64,000 bases of DNA from positions 1 to 64,000 of the forward strand of contig QHYI01000102.1 of NCBI GenBank assembly GCA_003223245.1, in the 5' to 3' direction. The translations under genes were made by a program, and so were the position numbers. Positions within the stretch are counted from its first letter, which is position 1. Each line of letters begins with the position of its first letter. The notes beneath the pieces are model-generated. The model made no database searches and was not told the DNA's origin. It worked only from the letters and a program-made list of their open reading frames with translations. This document shows positions 1-7,814 of this stretch, piece by piece. Origin of the DNA: Acidobacteriota bacterium (GTDB lineage Bacteria > Acidobacteriota > Terriglobia > Acidiferrales > UBA7541).

Positions 1-609
1 CTTTCTTGTGCGGCTGTTCTTCTCGCTCTTTCTTACCTCTTGGTGGGTGCTCCGCGTTTGGCCGCACAAGAAAGTAAAGTGATGGGCGAGCTGAAGCTCA
101 GTGGCGCCACTGGCGTCGAGAAAGATGCGGGTGTTTGGGTCGATGGCGTCTACCTGGGCTATGTCAAGGAGCTCAAGGGCAACAAGAAAGTACTGCTATT
201 GCCCGGCAAACATCAGGTCACGGTACGGCAGTCGGGCTACGGGGATTTCATCCGCGAAGTGGTGGTGGAACCAGGGCAGGTTCAGAACGTGCGCGTGGCG
301 ATGCACTTGATCCCAGGAGCACGACCGCCCGGCGTCACCGCCGAATTGAAACTAACGGTCGAGCCGGGGCGTGCGGCCGTTTTTATCGACAACAACTATG
401 TGGGCCACGCTAGCGAGTTTGGCGGCGCGCTGCATTCCCTACTCATCAGCCCGGGAAAGCACCGCATCAAAGTCGCCCTGCCTGGTTACCAGACGTTTGA
501 AACTGAAGTGGGGTTGCTTGTCGGGCAGAAGTCAGAAGTGAAAACTGAACTCGTCAAGGGAAGCATCGAGCAGGCAAGTTCGGAAATAAAGGAAATCAAG
601 AACCAGTAG
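1..609 (+). CDS. PEGA-domain protein, 5' end outside the window
   Basis: The reading frame is open from base 1. The first ~20 codons encode a hydrophobic stretch ending in an Ala-rich cleavage-like site (RLAAQE), so this is the tail of a signal peptide and the true start lies upstream. The mature part holds two tandem PEGA-like repeats, roughly residues 35-100 and 115-180. Each has a VxxDGxYxG-type (GVWVDGVYLGY; AVFIDNNYVGH) strand followed by an LxPGKHxxxV turn. PEGA repeats are beta-rich modules of bacterial surface or periplasmic proteins, and no enzymatic motif is visible. The C-terminus is Lys/Glu-rich. The exact role is unknown. Confidence 0.75.
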   Translation, partial: LSCAAVLLALSYLLVGAPRLAAQESKVMGELKLSGATGVEKDAGVWVDGVYLGYVKELKGNKKVLLLPGKHQVTVRQSGYGDFIREVVVEPGQVQNVRVAMHLIPGARPPGVTAELKLTVEPGRAAVFIDNNYVGHASEFGGALHSLLISPGKHRIKVALPGYQTFETEVGLLVGQKSEVKTELVKGSIEQASSEIKEIKNQ

Positions 610-848
610 TCACCTTTTCTGTTGCCGAAGACACCGCTCCCCCGAAGAGAGTCGGAGGTAGTTGGGGGGGGGTTGGTGTGCGATTTTTTCAATGCTGGCT
701 GCGTCTGCCTTCTCCCTCTCGCTATCTCTATGGATTTACAGCACTTCTTGGAAGCAGTAGCGAGTGACGAGTGGCCCTTCGAAGTCAACGAAGTTGACCG
801 TCTCCGGGCCATCAGACACACTAGTCGTAGACTAGTCCTTCCGGAGGG

Positions 849-941
849 ATGGTGGGGTCACGGCGAGGGAGCAATACGGTCGGCGCTGATGAGGCCAAGA
901 CGCATTTGTCCGAACTGCTACCAGTTACCCTTAGGAGCTAG
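849..941 (+). pseudogene. Truncated Phd/YefM-type antitoxin remnant
   Basis: ATG at 849 opens a 30-codon frame containing NTVGADEAKTHLSELL, the N-terminal signature of Phd/YefM antitoxins (typically VGAYEAKTHLSELLDRVE). After LSELL the similarity stops: PVTLRS then TAG, where the family would continue for about 50-60 residues. No toxin gene (PIN or RelE-like) follows. I read this as a relic of a type II toxin-antitoxin locus that lost its 3' part. A coincidental match is unlikely over 16 residues, but no alignment could be run. Confidence 0.5.
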
Positions 942-969
942 CTGGGACTAATTAGGTGACCTCTCCGGT

Positions 970-975
970 TATAAT
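970..975 (+). promoter_or_regulatory. TATAAT -10 hexamer for the PH-domain gene
   Basis: A perfect TATAAT lies 30 bases upstream of the GTG at 1000 and 69 bases upstream of the TTG at 1039. No clear TTGACA-like -35 is visible at the proper distance. Predicted transcription would begin near 982. Confidence 0.4.
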
Positions 976-999
976 TCGCCGCAGCCGCGTGTCCGAGGT

Positions 1000-1551
1000 G
1001 TGTCCGAGAAGCGGCGCCAGCCCTTCGTAGGAGTGTCCTTGAGCTACGTCGAGAAGCACCTCATTCCGGGTGAGGCCGTCGAGTACGAAACCAAGCTGCA
1101 CTGGATCGTCATGCTGGGCCACACGGTCATTGCCATGCTTCTTGCCTTGCTGGCGATTGCCATGCCGATCGTTTGGGCTTCGCTCGGGACAAAAAAGAAA
1201 GGCCCGTCGGTTCCGGGGGCGGTTTATTTGTTTGCCTTGCTGTGTTTCTTTGTCGGAGGGTCATTCTTTTTCGCAGGGTTGTTGAGGCGCAAGGCCACGG
1301 AGATGGCGGTCACCAGCAAACGGGTGATCGTGAAGACGGGCATCGCGGAGCGCCGCACGGTAGAAATTCTGCTTTCAAGGATTGAGAGTGTTGCCGTAGA
1401 TGAGCCCGCGTTGGGGAGATTGCTCGGTTATGGCACGGTCATCGTGCGCGGCACGGGCGGAACTCCCGAAACGTTTGAGAAGATTTATCATCCCTTGGAA
1501 TTCCGTGAACAGGTGCAGCGGCAGATTGCGGGATGGACCAAGCCCGCGTAG
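1000..1551 (+). CDS. Bacterial PH-domain (YdbS-like) membrane protein
   Basis: The protein has two transmembrane helices (about residues 35-60 and 75-97), then a bPH_2-type domain with the motif MAVTSKRVIVKTGI followed by RTVEILLSRIESVAVDEPALGRLLGYGTVIVRGTGG. These are hallmarks of the bacterial PH family (DUF304), membrane-anchored proteins of unclear function. The start may be the GTG at 1000, or the TTG at 1039, which has an AGGAG about 7 bases upstream and begins SYVEKHLIPGE, the usual N-terminus of this family. A TATAAT precedes both. The gene appears monocistronic. Confidence 0.8.
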   Translation: MSEKRRQPFVGVSLSYVEKHLIPGEAVEYETKLHWIVMLGHTVIAMLLALLAIAMPIVWASLGTKKKGPSVPGAVYLFALLCFFVGGSFFFAGLLRRKATEMAVTSKRVIVKTGIAERRTVEILLSRIESVAVDEPALGRLLGYGTVIVRGTGGTPETFEKIYHPLEFREQVQRQIAGWTKPA

Positions 1552-1796
1552 GTAGAAGGATGCGTTTGCTCGACTCTTGGCAATTTGCGTTTGCGTGCGT
1601 TGTCAAAGGCCGAACTTTGAACTGGCTCTGTTGACATCTGCGATCGAGCCTCCGAAAAAGAACCGAAAGCAGATCGTTTCCTGTAAGTTGCGATTCGCTA
1701 GAAGCCTGCGTGCTGGGGATTCAGGTCTTCTGTGGTCTTCTGTTCTTGCCGCATCCGGGAGCTTTAGGCAGAATAGGCTTTTCTGGCGAGCCCTCC

Positions 1797-2432
1797 ATGA
1801 CTCCTTCGCAAGCAACGGCATGCAGGCTGTTCACCATCGGCCATTCCAACCTGGAATTCGACGAGTTTGTTTCCAGACTCGCGGAACATGGCGTTCGGGT
1901 GCTGTGCGATGTGCGCAGCCGGCCAGTCAGCTTTCGGTTTCCGCAGTTCAACCGCGATCCTTTGGAAGTAGGTTTACGAGATGCTGGCTTTGCGTATGAA
2001 TTTCTCGGCGAATCCCTGGGCGGAAGGCCGGCCGACGCGCGAGTTTATCAAGCGAACGGCCTTGTGGATTATTTTCTGCGGCGCAAAGCGCAAGACTTCG
2101 TCGCGGGATTGGTTCGAATTGTGGAGCTTTCGCGAAAACAAACGATTGCATTGATGTGCGCGGAAGAGGATCCCCTGCATTGCCACCGCTTCCTGATGAT
2201 TTGTCCAGAGTTGCTGGCGCGAGAGGTCACGCCGGTCCACATACGGCGCGGCGGGATTCTTGAATCGCAGCGCGAAGCGGAGGACCGTCTTTTAGCGCTG
2301 AATGATCTCACCGCATTTACCAGCGACTCGCTCTTCGCCAGCGAGCGCAGTTCCGCGCTGGAAGACGCGCTCCGCCGACAGGCGCAGGAATACGCTTTCC
2401 GCGGCTCCCCGGAACAAATGGAAGATTTTTAA
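1797..2432 (+). CDS. DUF488 family protein, first copy
   Basis: This 211-residue protein carries the DUF488 signatures: LFTIGHSNLEFDEFV near the N-terminus, the CDVRSRP motif, and a C-terminal CAEEDPLHCHR with the conserved Cys and His pair. DUF488 proteins are small cytosolic proteins whose biochemical activity is not established. The ATG at 1797 was chosen over upstream in-frame codons because the family begins just before TIGHS. The gene opens a compact operon: the next start is 5 bases after its stop, and three more genes follow with overlaps. The C-terminal ~50 residues are charged and lack a family motif. Confidence 0.85.
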   Translation: MTPSQATACRLFTIGHSNLEFDEFVSRLAEHGVRVLCDVRSRPVSFRFPQFNRDPLEVGLRDAGFAYEFLGESLGGRPADARVYQANGLVDYFLRRKAQDFVAGLVRIVELSRKQTIALMCAEEDPLHCHRFLMICPELLAREVTPVHIRRGGILESQREAEDRLLALNDLTAFTSDSLFASERSSALEDALRRQAQEYAFRGSPEQMEDF

Positions 2433-2437
2433 GCGAA

Positions 2438-2947
2438 ATGCAACGGCTGCTTTGCACCATCGGCTTCGCAGGCAAAACGGCGGAGGAGTTTTTTGCCCTG
2501 CTTCGAAGCGCCGGCGTCCAACAGTTGATTGACGTGCGGCAGAACCGCGGCGGACAGCTTTCAGGCTTCGCCAAGCACCCGGACTTGCCGTTTTTTTTGC
2601 GCGCGATCGAAAAGATCGAATATGCGCACGAACCGCTTCTTGCGCCTCCGCCCGAACTCCTCAAAGGCTATCGCAAAACAAAAGACTGGCCGGCGTATGA
2701 ACGGGCTTTTCTGGAAATAATGAAAGAGCGCGGCGTACCCGAAAAGGTGGATGCCAGTTCGTGGGCGCCCCACGTGGCGCTGCTATGTTCCGAAGCGGGT
2801 CCGGAAAAGTGCCACCGCCGCCTGGTGGCGGAGCTTCTGGCCGCACATTGGCGAGCCTGCGGCGACCGAGTGGAAGTTCGACACCTCGTTTTGGAGCGTA
2901 ATGGGAGCGCTGGACGCCGCCGCAAAAAACCGGCGCCTGCCCGATGA
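2438..2947 (+). CDS. DUF488 family protein, second and divergent copy
   Basis: A 169-residue protein with the same plan as its neighbour: LCTIGFAGKTAEEFF, then LIDVRQNRGGQ, and a C-terminal LLCSEAGPEKCHRRLVAELL. The middle is shorter than in the first copy, and identity between the two is limited to the motifs, so this is an old paralogue rather than a recent duplication. The C-terminal tail is basic (GRRRKKP). Its stop overlaps the start of the next gene (ATGA), which suggests translational coupling. Two DUF488 proteins plus a dual-OB protein in one operon suggest a multi-subunit complex, which is an inference. Confidence 0.85.
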   Translation: MQRLLCTIGFAGKTAEEFFALLRSAGVQQLIDVRQNRGGQLSGFAKHPDLPFFLRAIEKIEYAHEPLLAPPPELLKGYRKTKDWPAYERAFLEIMKERGVPEKVDASSWAPHVALLCSEAGPEKCHRRLVAELLAAHWRACGDRVEVRHLVLERNGSAGRRRKKPAPAR

Positions 2948-3657
2948 CGAAGCTTCTAATTACCGAGATCACCCGCATGGGTCCGGCTTTTTGCGTGATC
3001 GGTTTGCAGCGCGAAAATCAGAAGATGCAATCCGTTCGTCCGATTCCGTGTTCCGCTCACAGCTGGACATACTTCCCGCATCGTCGCGGCGACATCCTGG
3101 AGTGTGCTCTTACGCCGTTTCCCGGTACCTTTCCACACGTCGAAGATCGAGTTGTTACCAAAGGCTTCCGAAAGTGCGCCGTGGTTCGCGAAGCGGAAGT
3201 AGCCGGGTATCTTCGCAAAGCGGAATGCTCGGAATCCTTGCGCGGTTTGTTCGAATGTTCGATTTGCGAAAACAAACAGGGAAGCGGCGCCTATGCTCTC
3301 CCGGCCGAGGCCCGGCGTTCGATCAGCGGCTGCCAGACGCAAAATCTTCGACTGGAGCTTTGCGGAAATGAGCTGCGCGCCACCCTTGTACTTTCCTCCG
3401 GCGAGGTCTTGCGGGATCTTCCTGTCGTCGACCGCGATTGGCTCGATTTTGTGGACGCCGCCCTCGCTGCGAATCGAGGAGCAAACCGCGCCGCCCGGCT
3501 CGCGCGTTTCTTGAATTCTCAGTTTCATTGCAAGATCATGTCTTGTGCACATCATTTTGTCCGGATCGGTCTCACCAGGCCCTACCGGGAAGTTTGCTGG
3601 CTCATGCTGGACACGCTGTTTCCACTGCCAAAGGCCGATTGGCTCGAGGAGTTTTGA
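2944..3657 (+). CDS. Dual OB-fold domain (DuOB-like) protein
   Basis: A 237-residue protein beginning KLLITEITRM, then a Cys-Val strand, a SVRP segment and a GDILEC strand. It ends with RIGLTRPYREVCWLMLDTLFPLPK. This pattern matches what I know of the dual-OB domain family found beside DUF488 genes; OB folds usually bind nucleic acids. Several Cys residues (in CSICENK and CGNEL) do not form an obvious zinc site. The start overlaps the DUF488 stop by 4 bases, and the stop overlaps the next ATG by 1 base (TGATG). Family assignment is by memory of the motif order only. Confidence 0.65.
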   Translation: MTKLLITEITRMGPAFCVIGLQRENQKMQSVRPIPCSAHSWTYFPHRRGDILECALTPFPGTFPHVEDRVVTKGFRKCAVVREAEVAGYLRKAECSESLRGLFECSICENKQGSGAYALPAEARRSISGCQTQNLRLELCGNELRATLVLSSGEVLRDLPVVDRDWLDFVDAALAANRGANRAARLARFLNSQFHCKIMSCAHHFVRIGLTRPYREVCWLMLDTLFPLPKADWLEEF

Positions 3658-4958
3658 TGGCCCTGCGCCAGACCTTTTCAGCGAAGGAAAAAGATTCCTT
3701 TCGCCGCATTATTGAAACTTGTTTCCGTCAAGAGGTTGGTCTTTCCGCGCCACTGCCCGATGAAATGGCGGATTTGATTCAAATGGGAATTCTGGACTCC
3801 ATGGCGTGGGTCAGCTTCTTGCGTGCCGTGGAAACGGCAAGCGGCATTTCCGATCTTGCGTCCGGCCTCAATGAGCGCCCGGCAAGCTTAGCCTCAGTGT
3901 TGGCTGCCTTGCGGGAGTCAAGCAAAGGCCCTTTGGCTGCCAATGATCCTCAAAAGGGATTGAATAAATATCTCGGCACAGTCCCGGTGTTTCTAGCGGC
4001 CTCGTCATCGGCGCGAGGTTCGCGTGTGGTGCCATCGGAGGAAGTGGACCGGGCGTTTGGGATGCCTGTCGGGAAGCTTCGCAAACGCGCAGGAATTGAG
4101 TCGCTTGCTTACGCTTCTGAGGAAGAAAACGAATTAACCCTGGGCACGAAGGCGGCGGACGATGCGCTTCGCACTGCCGTGTGTGGACCACAGGAACTGG
4201 ACTGGGTCATTGCCACCAGCGAAACGCATCACGACTATCCGGCGCTTGCCGCGCAACTGCACTCGCGGCTGCTGGCCCGCGAGAACTGCGGCGCGTTGGA
4301 CGTCGGAGGAGGCTGCCTCGGGTTGCTCAACGCGCTGGCGGTGGCACAATCGTTAATTGCTTCGGGCGGGGCTCGAACGGTTGCGGTAGTTACCGCGGAT
4401 GTGCACAGCCGAACTCTGACGCCAGAGCGGGTTGCGGGCGAATTCGGCGGTTTGTTCGGCGACGGCGCGAGCGCCTTCTTGTTACGCCGCGAAGAAAATG
4501 CCCTCGGGGGCTTTGGCTACCAGCTCGGCGAGTTTCTGTTTGGGTGCGCTGGGCAATACGCTGCGGCCATCCGCGTCGCCGGGAAAAAAGGCGGCGGCCT
4601 CGAGGTGCAGTTCGAGGGCGAGGCGCTTTCCCGCGCGGCGATTACGCGCATGGAGAAGGTCATTGCGGCCGTAGAAGCGCGCAGCGGCATTGCCCGTCAG
4701 GCGGTGGGAGGATTCGCGACACACCAACCGAATCCGCGCCTTCTGACTCTTCTGGCGAAGCAGTGCGGCGTTTCGCCGGAGACTTTTCCTCCCATTTGCA
4801 GCACGGCTGGAAATCTTGGCTCTTCGATGTGCGGAGCCGCTCTTCATGCGGCTTTGCAAAACGCGGCAAATGTGGAAGCGCGGCAGCGCAAACCGATTTT
4901 TCTGGTATCGCTTGGCCCGGGTTTGCTGTTTGGCGGGACGTGGCTTACACCTGGTTGA
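3657..4958 (+). CDS. Acyl-carrier-like domain fused to KAS III-type ketosynthase
   Basis: This 433-residue protein has two parts. Residues 1-90 form a helical carrier-like domain with GILDSMAWVSFL, whose Ser48 in the DS(M/L) motif is the likely 4'-phosphopantetheine site. Residues ~100-433 are a FabH/KAS III-like thiolase fold with the triad intact: Cys220 (DVGGGCLG), His356 (THQPNPR) and Asn386 (AGNLGSS). Such enzymes condense or transfer acyl groups from CoA or ACP. The ATG at 3657 overlaps the preceding TGA. A longer in-frame extension upstream (to 3438) overlaps the dual-OB gene and is not credible. A fatty-acid-like enzyme at the end of a DUF488 operon is unusual, and the substrate is unknown. 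Confidence 0.75.
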   Translation: MALRQTFSAKEKDSFRRIIETCFRQEVGLSAPLPDEMADLIQMGILDSMAWVSFLRAVETASGISDLASGLNERPASLASVLAALRESSKGPLAANDPQKGLNKYLGTVPVFLAASSSARGSRVVPSEEVDRAFGMPVGKLRKRAGIESLAYASEEENELTLGTKAADDALRTAVCGPQELDWVIATSETHHDYPALAAQLHSRLLARENCGALDVGGGCLGLLNALAVAQSLIASGGARTVAVVTADVHSRTLTPERVAGEFGGLFGDGASAFLLRREENALGGFGYQLGEFLFGCAGQYAAAIRVAGKKGGGLEVQFEGEALSRAAITRMEKVIAAVEARSGIARQAVGGFATHQPNPRLLTLLAKQCGVSPETFPPICSTAGNLGSSMCGAALHAALQNAANVEARQRKPIFLVSLGPGLLFGGTWLTPG

Positions 4959-5391
4959 GCCGCGCGCCGATTTGTTCGGAAGACATTGTTTCCTCAGAGT
5001 CGGCAGTTACTTCTGGCGGAGGGAAGAACCGATCGGGAAGGTCGGACACTACGAAGAAACTGCTTACGGTCCGAGCCTCGTCCGCGTCGTGAAGGTAATG
5101 TCCACGGCAGGAACGACGCGGGCTTGTAGCGGCGGCCATCCGGCATCGGTCATCGCGTTGCGGCAAAGCGAGGTCGTCGCGCCGGTGAATTGGGCGGTGG
5201 TCGCCCAGCCGAAGATTTTTCCGCGCAAGCTGCGCTACTAGAAACCGGTAAAGGAACGGTTCTCTTGAGACAACATTCGTTCTGATTTGGCATGCACACG
5301 CCGATTGTCTGTTCCATTTCGGCATTTCGACTCAGCCTTCCCTGCAGCCTCTCGCGTTGACTTCCCTCGTTCTCCCGCGAATAATCCCTGC
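4959..5391. other. 433-base stretch without a confident gene
   Basis: Short frames cross the region on both strands. One plus-strand frame runs to a TAG near 5241 and a minus-strand one covers about 5070-5240, but neither has a recognisable domain, a ribosome binding site or a proper start. Some codon-like periodicity around 5090-5240 could mean a decayed gene. No repeat or terminator was identified. Confidence 0.3.
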
Positions 5392-5769
5392 ATGGCTCGC
5401 CCGGATGCCGTCCGCCGCGTCAAAAGCTATTCCGCTGCTGACGGCTTCGTGTATCAGTATTACTTCTTTGAGGGCAGTCGCGGCCAACGCGGAGGATCCC
5501 CTGGGGGCGAGTTCACGTATGTCGTTTCGGTTGACCGCCAAACCGCCTTTCCGTTCAAAATCTTTGTGTATCAGTCCGCGCTCGATCTCTGGGCGGAACA
5601 AAACGGCCGCTCGCTCTCCAGCTCCGAGGAATACGCCGTGGCCAAAATGCGCCTTTTCCACGCTTTTGATGAAGGCGCCGTCCAGGCCAGCCCCAAGGGG
5701 GAGCCGCCCCGCGAAGTCGTCGTCAACGAAGCCAATCTAGAAGACCTGCTGGGCCAGTTGGGGATTTGA
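5392..5769 (+). CDS. Conserved hypothetical protein, 125 aa
   Basis: A small soluble protein with no signal peptide. It starts MARPDAVRRVKSYSAADGFVY and contains an aromatic strand (YQYYFFEGSR), a central FTYVVSVDRQTAFPFKIFVY and an acidic C-terminus. I do not recognise a domain. The ATG at 5392 was preferred because the 35 codons upstream in the same frame look non-coding. It lies alone between a gap and the sigma factor gene. The codon usage fits its neighbours, so a real gene is likely even though no function can be given. Confidence 0.6.
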   Translation: MARPDAVRRVKSYSAADGFVYQYYFFEGSRGQRGGSPGGEFTYVVSVDRQTAFPFKIFVYQSALDLWAEQNGRSLSSSEEYAVAKMRLFHAFDEGAVQASPKGEPPREVVVNEANLEDLLGQLGI

Positions 5770-5910
5770 CCGTCTGAAGCCTGCCTGAAGCGGTACGATC
5801 TATCAGCGTGAACCAAAGTCGCCGCCGCGGCGTCTGGTAGTTTGTACGGAGACGTGTACCGGAGCGTGCTTGCCCGGGCGGCTGCGTGTGTGAGTGTTAA
5901 GAAGGGATCT

Positions 5911-6504
5911 ATGCAGGAGCTGGTTCTGAGCCAACCAGTCAGCACCGTGAGGAGCGAGTTGGTGCGCGAGGCAGCTCGGGCCGATGCCCAACGGGAGTTC
6001 GAAGAGCGCCTCGCCGAATGCGGCCCGCTGGCGTACCGTGTCGCGCGCAGCGTCCTGCGCAACACCGCCGATGCCGAAGACGTGGCCCAGGAAGCTTTGC
6101 TTAGGGCATACAAAGGCTTCGAGCGTCTCCGCGACCGGACCCATTTTCGCGGTTGGCTCGTTCGAATTTCGTTTCGGCTTGCGCTTGACAAGCTGCGCTC
6201 GGGGAAGCGCCGCGAACAGCGCGACACGCTGTGGTCCCAACCGGCGCATCTTCCGCCGCCGCTGACGGCCGAAGATGTCGTGGCTTCGAACCAGTTTCAA
6301 AATCACCTGGAGCGCGCGCTCGACGGGTTGCCGGAGAAGTTCCGCCTGGTGCTTTTGCTCTCTGCCATGGAAGGCTACACGGTCGAGGAAATTGCCGCCA
6401 TGATCGGCGTGCCGCTCGGCACGGTGAAGTCGCGGATTTTCTTGGCACGAAAGAAGTTGGCGGAGAAGTTGCGATGCCATGCAAACACTATAAAGAGGCG
6501 CTAA
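5911..6504 (+). CDS. ECF-type RNA polymerase sigma factor
   Basis: A 197-residue sigma-70 family protein. Region 2 (about residues 35-95) contains LAYRVARSVLRNTADAEDVAQEALLRAY and FRGWLVRISFRLALD. Region 4 (about 130-185) contains LPEKFRLVLLLSAMEGYTVEEIAAMIGV and GTVKSRIFLARKKL, the helix-turn-helix that reads the -35 element. The ATG at 5911 is preceded by GAAGGGA. The 3' end overlaps the anti-sigma gene by 31 bases, so the two are co-translated. The factor is probably held inactive by that membrane protein until an envelope signal arrives. Confidence 0.88.
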   Translation: MQELVLSQPVSTVRSELVREAARADAQREFEERLAECGPLAYRVARSVLRNTADAEDVAQEALLRAYKGFERLRDRTHFRGWLVRISFRLALDKLRSGKRREQRDTLWSQPAHLPPPLTAEDVVASNQFQNHLERALDGLPEKFRLVLLLSAMEGYTVEEIAAMIGVPLGTVKSRIFLARKKLAEKLRCHANTIKRR

Positions 6505-7163
6505 TCGAGGCGGCCGCAAGCGGAGCGGCGCCGTCAGGAGAACTCCGCTTGCATTTCGGCGAATGCGCTTCCTGCCGCGAGGCCTTCGCACAAGAGCAAT
6601 TCTTGTTCTCCGCCATCGATTCCGATCGGCACGCCGCGGCCAACGCCGAAGTTCCAGCTTCGCTCGTTCCTCGCGTTCGTGCGCGCCTAGAGGAAACTAT
6701 TGCTCCGCGGCTCGGTTGGATGCAGCCACTCGTTCTTGCTTCTGCCTGCGTGGCTCTGGCGTTTGCAGTTTTTCTAATGGCGCGGCCTCATCACGCCGCG
6801 CCGGAAGAGGTAGCCAAACAAGGCCCGGTCATGGTCCCGGCGCCAACAGCGCCGAAAACAAACGCAAATCCGGAGAAAATTTCCCCCTCAGGTAGTCAGA
6901 TCGGTGCCCTTCGGGTCAATCATTTTCAGGTGGCGTCTAGCAATCGAGAAGTCCTCGTTCCACCGGATGAGCGCGAAGGACTAGCGCACCTTGTGGCCAC
7001 GCTGAACGAACGCAGAGATTTTGCTGTTGCTTTGCGTGCGCAACGTCCGGAAAAGAAAGACGGGCTCGTAACTGTAGATCCATTGCAGATTTCCGACATC
7101 GAGATCAAGCCACTCGAAGGCACTGAAACCGAAACTTCGGATGGTGCGGGCGAGACACATTAG
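6474..7163 (+). CDS. Membrane anti-sigma factor with zinc-finger motif
   Basis: A 229-residue protein with the ZAS-type motif HFGECASCREAF (HxxxCxxC) at about residues 27-38, a single transmembrane helix near residues 82-102 (LVLASACVALAFAVFLMA) and a periplasmic tail of about 125 residues with a Pro/Ala-rich linker. It begins inside the sigma gene, which identifies its partner. The cytosolic zinc finger should bind the sigma factor and the outer tail should sense the signal. The tail has no recognised domain. Confidence 0.8.
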   Translation: MPCKHYKEALIEAAASGAAPSGELRLHFGECASCREAFAQEQFLFSAIDSDRHAAANAEVPASLVPRVRARLEETIAPRLGWMQPLVLASACVALAFAVFLMARPHHAAPEEVAKQGPVMVPAPTAPKTNANPEKISPSGSQIGALRVNHFQVASSNREVLVPPDEREGLAHLVATLNERRDFAVALRAQRPEKKDGLVTVDPLQISDIEIKPLEGTETETSDGAGETH

Positions 7164-7201
7164 CGAATGGTTGAGCAAAAACGAATCACCGCGGAGGAAA
7201 A

Positions 7202-7795
7202 ATGAAACTCAGTCCGATTCATGTAGCAACACTTCTCTTGCTCGGCATGCTCTCGGCGGTTTGCCGTTCACAGGACAAACCAAAGGCGGAGGATAGGCCG
7301 AAGGCGGAAGCTCAGACCACGCCGGTGAGAGTCACGATTGTGTTCACCGAATACGACGGGGAAAAGAAAATCAAGAGCCTTCCCTACACGATTTATATCA
7401 ATGCTCACGACGCGGCCGATTCGAGAAGCTCCATGACTAAGCTCCGCGTAGGTAGCCGCGTGCCAGTGTACACGGGTGGAAATTCAAACATGACCTATTT
7501 GGACGTGGGGACAAGCATTGACGCGCATGCGACACGCACGGTGGAAGGCCATTTTGTCTTAGCTCTAACCTTGGACCGGTCGTCGGCTGAGGGCTATACC
7601 GTCGTCCCTGTGCAAAGGCCGCCAGAGCAAACAGATCCACACGCGGGATCCTTTCAGGAACCAATCATGCGCAGTTTCCGGTCAGAACTCGACCTCAAGC
7701 TGCGTGATGGCCAGACGCTCGAGACCACGATGGCAACCGACCCCATAAGCAGCAAAGTGATTAAAGTGGAAGTCGGCTTGTCGGTCGTTAAATAG
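7202..7795 (+). CDS. Secreted hypothetical protein in the sigma/anti-sigma cluster
   Basis: A 197-residue protein with a clear signal peptide (MKLSPIHVATLLLLGMLSAVCRSQ). After a Lys/Glu-rich linker there is a beta-rich region with KLRVGSRVPVYTG and MTYLDVGTSIDA. This pair recalls the core strands of secretin-like proteins, but the protein is far too short to be a secretin. It has a GAGG-type ribosome site (GCGGAGGAAAA) before ATG 7202. It lies 38 bases after the anti-sigma gene and is probably in the same operon, perhaps as an envelope target. Function unknown. Confidence 0.65.
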   Translation: MKLSPIHVATLLLLGMLSAVCRSQDKPKAEDRPKAEAQTTPVRVTIVFTEYDGEKKIKSLPYTIYINAHDAADSRSSMTKLRVGSRVPVYTGGNSNMTYLDVGTSIDAHATRTVEGHFVLALTLDRSSAEGYTVVPVQRPPEQTDPHAGSFQEPIMRSFRSELDLKLRDGQTLETTMATDPISSKVIKVEVGLSVVK

Positions 7796-7814
7796 GCTCC
7801 TTTTTTCCTGATCT

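Larger units (their letters stand above)
610..999. other. Gene-poor stretch with a decayed antitoxin fragment
   Basis: A 330-bp plus-strand frame crosses this region (622-951) but has no recognisable domain and an atypical composition. The supportable contents are a Phd-like fragment (849-941), a 7-bp inverted repeat ACTAGTC-GTA-GACTAGT (820-836) just upstream of it, and a TATAAT hexamer (970-975) serving the next gene. The inverted repeat is where a toxin-antitoxin operator would be expected, but that reading is an inference. Confidence 0.4.

Noticed and set aside
622-951. 109-codon plus-strand frame
   Set aside because: No recognisable domain, odd composition, and it overlaps the Phd-like fragment in another frame.
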